From: Lentisphaerota bacterium
GTDB lineage: Bacteria; Verrucomicrobiota; Lentisphaeria; Oligosphaerales; JABHEG01
Assembly (NCBI GenBank): GCA_018676675.1
Contig: JABHEG010000045.1
Location: 1-64,000, forward strand
DNA length: 64,000 nucleotides
Direction: 5' to 3'
Positions 17,235 to 26,181 of this stretch are shown here, in pieces. The notes beneath the pieces are model-generated. The model did not search any database. It was not told the origin of the DNA and saw nothing but the letters and a program-made list of their open reading frames with translations. A program made the translations under genes and the position numbers. The stretch's first letter is position 1, and every line of letters starts with the position of its first letter.

Positions 17235-20039
17235 ATGGTGCACCAGCACTCTAGCCCGGAAGCCAAAGTCGCCCTCTTTCGGTCACTCTTCCGGGGACGA
17301 GAGGACGTGTTTGCACGCCGGTTCGAGAGTCGCCGAACAGGCCGTAGTGGGTATTCCCCGGTCTGCGCCAATGAGTGGGTCCGGGGAATCTGCGAGAAAC
17401 CGCGTATCAAGTGCGGTCACTGCGCTTTCCGTCAACTCGTGCCGATGTCCGATGAAATCGTGCACACGCACCTTGTTGGACGGGATGCTGCGGGAAGTCC
17501 ATTCGTGATGGGCACGTACCCCATGCTCCTGGACGAAACGTGTTCCTTCCTGGCCATCGATCTGGACGGGAATGGCTGGCAAGACGACACACGGGCTCTT
17601 CTCGACACATGCCGGAGGCTGGGGCTCCCTTTGGCCGTCGAACGCTCGCGTTCGGGGAATGGAGCCCACCTCTGGCTGTTTTCCCAGGAAGCGATTCCGG
17701 CATCCCTGGCCAGGAAGCTGGGCACGCACCTTCTCACTGCGACCATGGAACGGAGGCCGGAGCTCGGCTTCACCTCGTATGACCGCCTATTCCCAAACCA
17801 GGATACACTGCCCAGAGGCGGTTTCGGGAATCTCATCGCGCTGCCTCTGCAAGGGGGCGCCCGGGAATCCGGCAACAGCGTGTTCATCGACCCGTCCCTA
17901 CGTCCATACGATGATCAGTGGGCGTTCCTTTCAGGTGTGCGTCGCCTCGTCACTGCAGACGTGCGATCGATCGTCGGACAGGCAACCAGGGCGGGTCGCA
18001 TCGTCGGTGTCCGAGCCGTGCCGGATGAAGCGGAGAACACGCGTCAGCCGTGGACTCTCACCCCCTCGCGGAAGTCGGACAAGCGGTTGGCCGGGTCTCT
18101 CCCCGAAGCCATCGCAGCAACACTGAGTGACCAGGTATATGTGCCCAAAGCGCACCTGGGGGCACCCCTGCGCAACCATCTCGTACGTCTTGCTGCTTTC
18201 CAGAATCCGGAGTTCTACCGGGCCCAAGCCATGCGGTTGCCGACCTACACCAAGCCGCGGATCATTGCCTGCGCCGAGGAGTTCCCCGAACACATCGCCC
18301 TGCCCCGTGGTTGCTTAGGCGCACTGAGGGAGTCGCTTCGGGATAACGGCATCAGGCTCCGTGTTCGGGACAAACGGAACAAAGGGAAACCCATCGATGT
18401 TTCGTTCCACGGGGAACTGCGCGACGACCAACGAGAAGCCGTGGACGCATTGCTCCCCCATGACATCGGTGTTCTGGCCGCCACGACCGCTTTCGGAAAA
18501 ACGGTCCTGGCGGCAGCGATGATCGCGGAACGAGGCGTCAACACATTGGTCCTCGTGCACCGCCGACAACTGATGACGCAGTGGGTGGAACGCCTGACCA
18601 CGTTCCTTGATCTCGACGACAAGGACATTGGCAGGCTCGGTGGAAGTCGCCGCAAACTCAAAGGGAGGGTGGACATCGCTCTGCTCCAAAGCATGGTCCG
18701 CGAAGGGGTCGTGAACGACCGAATTGCAGACTATGGGCATGTCATCGTCGACGAGTGCCATCACGTGTCCGCACGCAATTTCGAACTGGCTGTCCGCCGC
18801 GCGAAGGCCAAGTACGTCCTCGGGCTGTCGGCAACGGTAACCCGCAAGGACGGGCACCACCCCATCATTTTCATGCAGTGCGGCCCGCTCAGGCACCAAG
18901 TCACCGCGCGTCAACACGGGGGCACCAAAGGACTGACCAAACAGGTCATCGTGCGGCCCACACGTTTCGTCGCTAGCAGCGGTAGTGAGGGAGAAGGCGC
19001 CCGGGCGGACTTCGCACAGCTGATTGACCGACTGGCCCACAACACGCGACGCAACGAAATGATCACCGACGATGTCGAAATTGCGGTGTCCGCAGGCTCT
19101 TTCCCGCTGATTCTGACGGAAAGGCCAGAGCACCTCGAAGAGCTGGGAAATCGCCTGCATGAACGCGACATTGAGGTGATCCGTCTCTGCGGGAGCATGG
19201 CGAAGAGAGAGCTGCGTGAGGCCATGGCCGGGGTTGCGGAGACCGACAACGAGCAGAGCGACCGGCGTAGAGCCGTCGTTGCGACGGGACGTTTCGTCGG
19301 AGAGGGCTTTGACGCGCCGGGTCTGGACACCATGTTCCTGACTCTGCCGGTCTCATGGAAAGGAACCGTCGCTCAATATGTCGGGCGGTTGCATCGGACG
19401 CAGCAGGGAAAGGAACTCGTCCGAGTGTTTGACTACGCTGATCTCAATGTCCCCGTATTCGCAAGGATGTTCGACCGACGCTGCAAAGCGTACCGCCAAC
19501 AGGACTACTCAATCCTCCTACCGGCCAGCGCGATACCGGGTTGGCCGCCCGATGTGCCGCTCCCGATCGAGGAGAAATGGAAACAAACCTACGCAGCCAG
19601 TGTGCAGCGCTTGATCCGGGATGGTGTCGACGTGCCGTTGGCGGAACTCTTCGTTCAGGTCACAACCATCGAACCCTTGACCAACAGACAGGGAGCCGAC
19701 CGTGCTCGCAGTGCCAGTGAGGCCTTTCTGTTCAGGCGACTCGAGAGCTTGCCACAGGCTCGGGGCCGCTTTGTTCTCAATGCCCGGCTCTCCATCCCAT
19801 TCCGTGCCCAGGGCAGCATGGAAGTGGACTTCCTGGACACGGAGTCACAGGTGGTGATTGAGCTGGACGGCTCCCATCATTTCGGTGACTTGGAGGCCTA
19901 TCGCCGTGATCGGCAAAAAGACTACCTACTCCAGGAGAAGGGCTATTGCGTTCTTCGCTTCCTGGCCGAAGATCTGGGTAGCCATCTCAACGATGTGCTG
20001 GACACCGTACTCCGGGCCCTCGCACACGTGGGGCACTAG
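17235..20039 (+). CDS. TOTE-type primase-helicase-nuclease conflict protein
   Basis: 934 residues; the ATG at 17235 follows GGAGG at 7 nt. Near the N-terminus is a cysteine cluster (CEKPRIKCGHC), then a primase-polymerase-like domain with the acidic pair Asp109 and Asp111 (LAIDLDGNGW) and ERSRSGNGAHLW. This is the archaeo-eukaryotic primase found in proteins annotated as TOTE conflict systems. Residues of about 400-740 are a superfamily 2 helicase: Walker A-like TAFGKT with Lys422, DECH at Asp506, GLSAT, and motif VI QYVGRLHR. The C-terminus carries a DUF559-like nuclease region (EVDFLD, then ELDGSHH with Glu876 and Asp878). Such proteins are thought to act in defence or in conflicts between mobile elements. 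No partner gene is adjacent, so it may work alone. Confidence 0.8.
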   Translation: MVHQHSSPEAKVALFRSLFRGREDVFARRFESRRTGRSGYSPVCANEWVRGICEKPRIKCGHCAFRQLVPMSDEIVHTHLVGRDAAGSPFVMGTYPMLLDETCSFLAIDLDGNGWQDDTRALLDTCRRLGLPLAVERSRSGNGAHLWLFSQEAIPASLARKLGTHLLTATMERRPELGFTSYDRLFPNQDTLPRGGFGNLIALPLQGGARESGNSVFIDPSLRPYDDQWAFLSGVRRLVTADVRSIVGQATRAGRIVGVRAVPDEAENTRQPWTLTPSRKSDKRLAGSLPEAIAATLSDQVYVPKAHLGAPLRNHLVRLAAFQNPEFYRAQAMRLPTYTKPRIIACAEEFPEHIALPRGCLGALRESLRDNGIRLRVRDKRNKGKPIDVSFHGELRDDQREAVDALLPHDIGVLAATTAFGKTVLAAAMIAERGVNTLVLVHRRQLMTQWVERLTTFLDLDDKDIGRLGGSRRKLKGRVDIALLQSMVREGVVNDRIADYGHVIVDECHHVSARNFELAVRRAKAKYVLGLSATVTRKDGHHPIIFMQCGPLRHQVTARQHGGTKGLTKQVIVRPTRFVASSGSEGEGARADFAQLIDRLAHNTRRNEMITDDVEIAVSAGSFPLILTERPEHLEELGNRLHERDIEVIRLCGSMAKRELREAMAGVAETDNEQSDRRRAVVATGRFVGEGFDAPGLDTMFLTLPVSWKGTVAQYVGRLHRTQQGKELVRVFDYADLNVPVFARMFDRRCKAYRQQDYSILLPASAIPGWPPDVPLPIEEKWKQTYAASVQRLIRDGVDVPLAELFVQVTTIEPLTNRQGADRARSASEAFLFRRLESLPQARGRFVLNARLSIPFRAQGSMEVDFLDTESQVVIELDGSHHFGDLEAYRRDRQKDYLLQEKGYCVLRFLAEDLGSHLNDVLDTVLRALAHVGH

Positions 20040-21112
20040 CGGCTCAAGACAGCATCCACCATGGCGGCATATTGCGGATAGCAGGTTGCCCCTTCGCCCC
20101 GGATGAACGGGGATGCACTGGGGCAGACGATGAGGCCCCCTTGATCATCGAAAACATCGGCGATGAGGGCCTCGGTCTCGGCGCGGACCTGCGCAGGAGT
20201 GTGTTCGTACATGTGATGAATCTGAATGTTGCCTTCGAGGCACACTTTCCCCCGGCACACGGCCTTGGCATCGGCGGCGGTAATGTCGCCGAGGGGTGGG
20301 GGCTCGAACGGGTGCAGAACATCCGTTCCCATGTCCACAAAGTCCTGAAGCACAGAGCTGATGCTCCCGTGAGAATGGATGTGGATACGACCGCCGATGT
20401 CGTGGATGAGGTCGATGATACGCCGGTCATATTGCGCATTGAAATCGATGAAATCCTGCCTGCCGTGGAGAGGCGGCAGGATGTACTCCTCCCCGGCCAT
20501 GCAGAAATACGGCCCATAGCCGCGCTCGGCAGCGTGCCGGACGGTCCTCAGGATGGCTTCGGTCCAGCGTTCGCACAGCTCGTGGAGGATGTCGCGGTCC
20601 GTGATCGACATGATCGCGAACGTCTCTGAGCCGCAGAGCTGAGCGACTGTGCCCCCGGGATTTGCTCCGAGACTCACCTCGACGATTCCTGCATCCCCTA
20701 TCCGGGCACACGTCTCAGCAAACCTACCATCGTCCCCGAGCACCTCGGGAATCGGTAGCGACAGATAGGTTTCGGCGTCCTGCCTGCACGTGATGTAGTA
20801 TGTCTCCTGCAACCCTGGGAGTCCCTTCAGGCTGACCATATGGGAAGCCCGAAGGTCTCCGGCCGGTGTGTGCAACGTCGTCGTGTGGCGCTCGAAATCC
20901 TCCGAATGGGGTTCGACCGCTCGGCTCGATGAACCGGCCGCGCTGAAGCGGAATCCTCGCCAGCCTCCCTTGAGCTCCGTCCTCTCCCGGAACAGTGATC
21001 TGAGCCTGTCATAGGTGGGATCATCGGCGGGGAAACCTGTGCGTGAGTAAACGGCAGGCCGGTCGATTTCCTGGTTGAAGTAGCAGCGATGCAGGCGCTC
21101 TTTTCGCGTCAC
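20036..21112 (-). CDS. Uroporphyrinogen decarboxylase (URO-D) family protein
   Basis: 358 residues with the URO-D-type TIM barrel pattern: N-terminal TRKERL and YFNQEIDRPAV, GGRIHIHSHGSI, a PFEPPPLGD segment, CLEGNIQ and the C-terminal GGLIVCPSASPF. Members of this wing of the family in anaerobes and PVC bacteria are often methyltransferase (MtaA/CmuA)-like rather than haem enzymes, and no other haem gene is present. The haem-type signature arginines were not identified, so a methyl-transfer or unknown role is more likely. The stop overlaps that of the convergent primase-helicase gene by 4 nt, leaving no room for a terminator between them. Confidence 0.75.
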   Translation of the reverse strand: MTRKERLHRCYFNQEIDRPAVYSRTGFPADDPTYDRLRSLFRERTELKGGWRGFRFSAAGSSSRAVEPHSEDFERHTTTLHTPAGDLRASHMVSLKGLPGLQETYYITCRQDAETYLSLPIPEVLGDDGRFAETCARIGDAGIVEVSLGANPGGTVAQLCGSETFAIMSITDRDILHELCERWTEAILRTVRHAAERGYGPYFCMAGEEYILPPLHGRQDFIDFNAQYDRRIIDLIHDIGGRIHIHSHGSISSVLQDFVDMGTDVLHPFEPPPLGDITAADAKAVCRGKVCLEGNIQIHHMYEHTPAQVRAETEALIADVFDDQGGLIVCPSASPFIRGEGATCYPQYAAMVDAVLSR

Positions 21113-21910
21113 AATCCGGTCTCCTCATATGCAGTAGCCACGTCAGGGTCAGTGAACGTGACCCAAGTGAGCAGTTCCCATGGGCAAGGTGTATCGCCTC
21201 AAGAATCGCGCGCTCCGGCCATTTCCTCAGAACATCGTCCATCCTGCTTGTTGCTTGACGTGTCATGCGGGTCATTCGAGGAGGCTTGTGGACCGCCGGC
21301 AGTTCGTTTCCACCGGCCAAAGTCGAGTTTCACTGGCCGTTTGTCAAGCTGCCCAAACTGGCTGAACAGGAACTGAGGTGCGATGAGACGCCAAGAGCTG
21401 CCGACATGCCACGCAACAGAACCGCGGCACAGCACGACACAACATCCGGCCATCGTCTCGAGACTCGGCACGGCGTGCCGCCTGACTCGACGTAGCAAAG
21501 CGAGGGGGACGCGCAACACGGGATACACTATCACAGTGCCGGTGCTGCACCGACGTCCGACTGGTCGCCTCGGGAATCACTACTTCGCGCAGGCCTCGCC
21601 TTCATCTCCTTGGACGCGTGCTTGCGGCCATTGCCATGTGCTGGTCCGCCTATATGTTCCGGGTCGATGACACACCATGGCCCAAGCGCACTCGCCGTGA
21701 TCATCAGTCTTGTCGGCGTCTTCCCGGGGCTGACCGCGGCGCCGGATCGCCACGGCCTGCCTCCCCGCAATGGGGCCGAGGGAGGCTCGGGCGCGTATCG
21801 TCGGCGAGGCCATCCTGAACCGGCGATAGCCCACGGGAACGCGCCGATGGCTGCGTGCTGCTCTCCGAGAACGGTCCATGTTCTGGTACATCAACGAGGA
21901 AACGACATCG
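21113..21910. other. Long non-coding stretch
   Basis: Almost 800 nt with only short, overlapping open frames on both strands, none with a recognisable motif or ribosome site. It must hold the promoter of the URO-D gene (leftward) and of the hypothetical gene (rightward). No tRNA, terminator or repeat was recognised. Confidence 0.4.
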
Positions 21911-22714
21911 ATGTTGGATAATGCTGCCGTCGAGTCCCGGCGCGAGTTCGTTCGGGAAGTGACAAAGCTCAAGCTGTGGTACGCTTGGCGGCTGCAGAAA
22001 CACGACGGGCTGGACTTCGAGACCGCGGCCGCGACACGCGTGGGCATCCGCGAGTTGACCGTGTTCGGCGGGAATCGGGACCACGTCAACCCCGAGGATA
22101 CGGCGGGCTGGTGCCGCGTGCTGGACGAGTTGGGGGCGCTGTACGGGGGCCACAGCGCCGACACTACGAGCAAGGCGATCGAAGACGAGGGACTGGCGCT
22201 TCTCTGGCCCCATCTCACCCCCTGCTTCGAGCACGACGCGGCCGAAACGACGCGGTGGGTGGCGGGCTCCTTCGGGTGTTTCAAGTACGAATACCGATCG
22301 TTCTACGCCGAACCGGACTCGGCTGACCACCTGACGCTGCACGTGCGCAATGCGTACCAGCCGGATTCGCCCTTCCAGCATGTTCCCGAGATGGCCCGAA
22401 GCCTGCAGGAAATTGCGGCGTGCGCGGCGCAGGAGAGGCCGGACGTGGCCTGCGTACAGTGCGCCACGTGGCTCAACAGTCTGCCGCCTTTCGCCAAGCT
22501 CTTTCCTCCGTCGTGGACCGACACGTCCCTGCCGGGGGCGCCGGGGAACCACACCGGCTGGTGGGGGCAATTCATGAATCGCCGCGGCGGTTTCCATGCG
22601 CGGAACGCCCGGGAGTTCCGCAGCACGGCACGGTTCCCCTACGAACACCGCATGTGCCGCTGCCCGATCTCGGACCTCCAAGAGCATTTGAGGGGGCTCG
22701 CATCCAGCGCGTAG
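21911..22714 (+). CDS. Hypothetical protein
   Basis: A protein of about 267 residues not assigned to a family. An ATG 33 nt earlier (21878) is an alternative start; GAGGA lies 12 nt before 21911. The sequence is soluble, rich in Trp, His and Cys, with no signal peptide or membrane segment. It has a helical N-terminal part (RREFVREVTKLKLWYAWRLQ), a central WVAGSFGCFKYEYRSFY segment, a C-terminal CATWLNSLPPFAKLFPPSW stretch and a terminal CRC motif. Codon usage matches its neighbours, so it is probably a real gene. Its distance from both neighbours suggests single transcription. Confidence 0.6.
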   Translation: MLDNAAVESRREFVREVTKLKLWYAWRLQKHDGLDFETAAATRVGIRELTVFGGNRDHVNPEDTAGWCRVLDELGALYGGHSADTTSKAIEDEGLALLWPHLTPCFEHDAAETTRWVAGSFGCFKYEYRSFYAEPDSADHLTLHVRNAYQPDSPFQHVPEMARSLQEIAACAAQERPDVACVQCATWLNSLPPFAKLFPPSWTDTSLPGAPGNHTGWWGQFMNRRGGFHARNAREFRSTARFPYEHRMCRCPISDLQEHLRGLASSA

Positions 22715-23066
22715 GCGTTGAGCGAAGCCCGCCGGATCCATCGGCCCCCGACCTACCTCGAACGCGCCACGCTGCATGCGTGCCAGACGCACACCACCTC
22801 GTCGGTACGGCGACCACCGACCACCGCCATCAGGCTCTACAGATACGTGCCCAGGAGACGCCGTGCACATCTGCCTGCAGCCCCCGGACTGCGGGCGGCA
22901 CGTCCTTGCCAGTGCAGCCACACAGCCGACTATTCCATTCCACTTAGCTTGCTCTTCGCCCACCACCGGGCTAGCTTGGGAACCGTGAGGTCCGTATACG
23001 GTCCGTGTCGCACTGCCGGTCCCCGGACAGAAATCGACAGAGCGAAACCGGAAAGAAGAGACGAGA
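22715..23066. other. Intergenic region before the IclR gene
   Basis: No gene recognised. The last 100 nt contain an AT-richer patch (TATTCCATTCCACTTAGC) that may be the regulator promoter. No terminator-like hairpin with a T-tract was seen. Confidence 0.35.
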
Positions 23067-23822
23067 ATGGACAAGAGCAAAACAAACAGTCCGGCGCCGG
23101 CAATTGTCCATGCCTTCAAGATACTCGGATTTATGCATGATGGTGCTGAATACCGGATCCAGGACATCGTCCGTGAAGTGGGCGCACCCAAATCATCCGT
23201 TCTGCGCTACCTCGAGACGCTGAGGAGTATTGGCGCTGTATGGCGGAATCCCGTAACCCGCGCTTACGTCAGCAGTGTACGCATTGCAGCGAAGACCGAC
23301 GAGGACCCGATGTTTGACCAGAAACGCCGGGCGGCAATGCATGAGCTCTGTGAGCTGACCACGCGAACCGTTGAGTGGTTTGAAGCAGAGGGAGACGGCA
23401 TGGTGTTGCGGGAGCGGGAATCCCCGCCCGAATGCAAGATATCGGCCAAGGTCAGTATCGGCACAGTACTGGGCTTTGAGGAACAGCTGGAGGCAGTCCG
23501 GCTACTGGGTCGCGCGCACTTCGCCGGGAAAGGCGGAGAACTTGTCGGCTCCCAGTGTCGGAGACACGTAGGTCACGGAGTTCTGGCACCGATTGCGCCG
23601 GCCGATGCCTACAAGCTGGTTCAGGATGCAAGAGAGAAGAAAGTCGCGTCAGACAGCTTCTGCAACGCGCACGGAACGCGGCGGATCGCAGCATTGGTGG
23701 AGAAAATGGGACGGCCCGTTGGGGTGATGTCGGTCATTGAGGTCGTGCTGCACCAGGACGTGTTGAGGAACCTGGACTACCTGCCGGCCCTGCAGAAGCA
23801 GGCAGAACTGTTGTCGCGTTAG
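23067..23822 (+). CDS. IclR-family transcriptional regulator
   Basis: 251 residues. Residues of about 10-70 form the IclR winged helix (YRIQDIVREVGAPKSSVLRYLETLRSIGAV), and the remainder matches the C-terminal ligand-binding domain, including the LEAVRLLGRAHFAGKGG and HGTRRIAALVEKMG segments. IclR proteins commonly control sugar-acid and aromatic catabolism. It stands 66 nt upstream of, and collinear with, an alpha/alpha-barrel carbohydrate-type gene that it may control. AGAGACGAGA precedes the ATG. The effector-domain core is shorter than in textbook members, but the protein looks intact. Confidence 0.8.
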   Translation: MDKSKTNSPAPAIVHAFKILGFMHDGAEYRIQDIVREVGAPKSSVLRYLETLRSIGAVWRNPVTRAYVSSVRIAAKTDEDPMFDQKRRAAMHELCELTTRTVEWFEAEGDGMVLRERESPPECKISAKVSIGTVLGFEEQLEAVRLLGRAHFAGKGGELVGSQCRRHVGHGVLAPIAPADAYKLVQDAREKKVASDSFCNAHGTRRIAALVEKMGRPVGVMSVIEVVLHQDVLRNLDYLPALQKQAELLSR

Positions 23823-23888
23823 GAGGCCGTCCCTCCGCGCAGGGCCCAGAATTCGTGCCCGCCACCGCTAGAGCTTGGAGATGGCCAG

Positions 23889-26075
23889 ATGAGTAAGAAG
23901 TACGTAAGCGCGGTGCGCCGGTTCTACGACGGCATCCTCTCCCACAGTCCGAGTATCCACGACCGGAAGGTGTCCATCGACACCCCCCTGTTGCCCAACG
24001 CGTTGCGGATCGATGGCGGCGACTGGCCGTCACGCTTCGCCGAATACACCGGCGAGATTCTCTGCAACGCGGCGATTCAAGGCCCGCTGTTCCGCGGCCT
24101 GGCCAGTCTGACGCGCCTGACCGACGACGAACGTTATCGCCAGGCAGCCGACGAGTCACTGCGCTTCCTGCTCAGCCGCTACCAGTGGCCGCACACGGGC
24201 CTGCTACCGTGGGGTGGCCACGCGGCCGTCGACCTAGCCACCGGTTTGCCGTCGAACCTGGGCTGCCCCGGCATGTGGGCCCAGCATGAACTCAAAGCGC
24301 ACCAGCCGCCGTTCGACATGATGTGGGGGACGGATGCGCGTGGCACCACGCGCTTCATCGAGGGTTTCTGGCGCGAGCATGTCCGGGACGACGGCTCGTA
24401 CTCGTTCAGCCGCCACGGCGACATGTTCGGCGCCATGTCAGGCTGGTTTCGGGAACACCTTCTGCGTGGGTACGACGGTTGCCAGTTCATGACGTCCGCG
24501 CTCGACCTGGCGACCGGCGCCGTGCTGATGTGGCAAAGGACCGGACGCCGCGACTGGCTGGGTCACGCGCTGGGTATGATCAAGAACTTCGACGACGCAC
24601 GCGACCCCAACACGGGCCTCGTTGCGACATCCTACACCCGCGGCAAACGGCCTCCACTGCTCGAAGGCCACTGCATCAGTCGCTACACGTACTGTGCCAG
24701 TATCGCCTTGAGACTGGGTGAACGGATGGGCGACGACGGTGAGCTTCTGACCCAGACGGCGCTCGGGGATCTGCTCGCCTTCGGACGCTATATGTTCGAC
24801 GAAGAGGCCAACGGCTTCTTCATACGCCGTTGGCTGACTGATGGATCGCGCATCGACCGAATGGGGCGGCCGGCGCTGGAACTCTCGGCGTATGGACCGC
24901 GCGGGACGAACGACGTGCGCAATCCCGCACTGCCGGCGTTGCTCTACGGCTATGCTATCGCCTGGCGCCGAACGCGCCACGCCGAACTTCGCCCGACCAT
25001 TGACCGAATCCTCGATCTCCTGGGCGCGGACGACGGCTTCGATTTCGCTCTGCAGGGCGGCGAAAGCGCCGCCTACATCCTGCAGGCAATGATCGAGTTG
25101 TGGCATGCTGAGCAGGATCCGCGCTGGCGTGAACTGGCGCATGTCGTGGCAGACACGGCGCTTGAGCGTTTCACCGGCGACCGCGGCTGTTTCATGGACT
25201 GGCCGGGCTCGGACCTCTGCCGCCTGGGACAGCGCTTACCGCTGGCACTGTTGCGACTTGCGGCCGTTGAAGACGGCAAAGACGACTCGGTCGACTCTGA
25301 TCCCGGCGGCGGCACGTATCTCGATCCGGATCCGAAGATGCGCTGGCGCTTCGACCGTCACACCTATCGTCTTCGAACTGCTCACATTGAGTGCGTCGTG
25401 GGCGATCGCTACCCTCACGGCGGGGCCACCGATGGCGAATGGGACCGCGCCGGCGTCCAATCGCTTGGTCTTGCCGGCGCGCCGGAGAATCTGTTCGAAC
25501 CGAGGCTGGGTGGACTCGTCCTCGAACCGCTTGCGGACGTCCATCCCAACTGCCACATCGCACTGCTCTCGCCAACGGCCGTGCTCCTGGAGAACGTCAA
25601 GGGGCTCCTCTGTGAGAATAATGGGCAGGAAGTGCCCACGCTGATCGAGGCAGTCTATTCGGTCACGGACGATCACGTCCTGGATCTCGACGTGCGACTC
25701 CTGCCGTTCCTGGTCGAGGGCGACGACGAGTTCATCCTGCGCTGCGACAACGTGCTGGCCAAGGGGGCGAGCGTCGAGGAAGCGCAGGCGGGACGCGTGG
25801 TCGTCATACGGTTGGGCGCCCTATCCGCCGTGATAATGACTCATGACAGGGCCGGCGCCCGGATCACGCGCACCAGCCACAACCACGTCGGCTTCGAGTG
25901 GCACGCGCCCATGACGACGGGCGTCGAGCAGTGCCTGCGTGTGCGTGTGGTCGTGTCGAAGGAAAGCCTCGATGTCGATGCCGAATGGCGGACGTTCACC
26001 GAACAACAGCGCCCTGATATCGCCCGCCTTCGTCGCGATGCCGTCGCCACGGTACAGATGGTGACCATGACGTGA
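23889..26075 (+). CDS. Alpha/alpha-barrel carbohydrate-active-like protein
   Basis: 728 residues without signal peptide; GGAGATGG precedes the ATG. The first ~460 residues have repeated helix pairs with paired aromatic and glycine positions (LTDDERYRQAADESLRFLLS; QHELKAHQPPFDMMWG; GDMFGAMSGWFREHLLRG), as in (alpha/alpha)6 or 7 toroids of unsaturated-glycan hydrolases and polysaccharide lyases. The last ~250 residues are beta-rich and may be an accessory sandwich. No unambiguous catalytic signature was found, so the class (lyase, hydrolase or epimerase) is open. The neighbourhood (IclR before, DUF4838 after) suggests a role in uronic-acid or glycan breakdown. Confidence 0.55.
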   Translation: MSKKYVSAVRRFYDGILSHSPSIHDRKVSIDTPLLPNALRIDGGDWPSRFAEYTGEILCNAAIQGPLFRGLASLTRLTDDERYRQAADESLRFLLSRYQWPHTGLLPWGGHAAVDLATGLPSNLGCPGMWAQHELKAHQPPFDMMWGTDARGTTRFIEGFWREHVRDDGSYSFSRHGDMFGAMSGWFREHLLRGYDGCQFMTSALDLATGAVLMWQRTGRRDWLGHALGMIKNFDDARDPNTGLVATSYTRGKRPPLLEGHCISRYTYCASIALRLGERMGDDGELLTQTALGDLLAFGRYMFDEEANGFFIRRWLTDGSRIDRMGRPALELSAYGPRGTNDVRNPALPALLYGYAIAWRRTRHAELRPTIDRILDLLGADDGFDFALQGGESAAYILQAMIELWHAEQDPRWRELAHVVADTALERFTGDRGCFMDWPGSDLCRLGQRLPLALLRLAAVEDGKDDSVDSDPGGGTYLDPDPKMRWRFDRHTYRLRTAHIECVVGDRYPHGGATDGEWDRAGVQSLGLAGAPENLFEPRLGGLVLEPLADVHPNCHIALLSPTAVLLENVKGLLCENNGQEVPTLIEAVYSVTDDHVLDLDVRLLPFLVEGDDEFILRCDNVLAKGASVEEAQAGRVVVIRLGALSAVIMTHDRAGARITRTSHNHVGFEWHAPMTTGVEQCLRVRVVVSKESLDVDAEWRTFTEQQRPDIARLRRDAVATVQMVTMT

Positions 26076-26181
26076 ACCCCGAGTCCCCCGTTGGCTAGTG
26101 CCGCGTGACCATTCGGTCTCGGGCCTGAACACTGAACACTGGCAACTCAACCCTCTGCGTTCCAAAGGAGACACTGTCCGC

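Noticed and set aside
21704..23191. A 495-codon minus-strand frame spanning the hypothetical and IclR genes
   Set aside because: It would require both sense genes to be false, while the IclR helix-turn-helix is clear.
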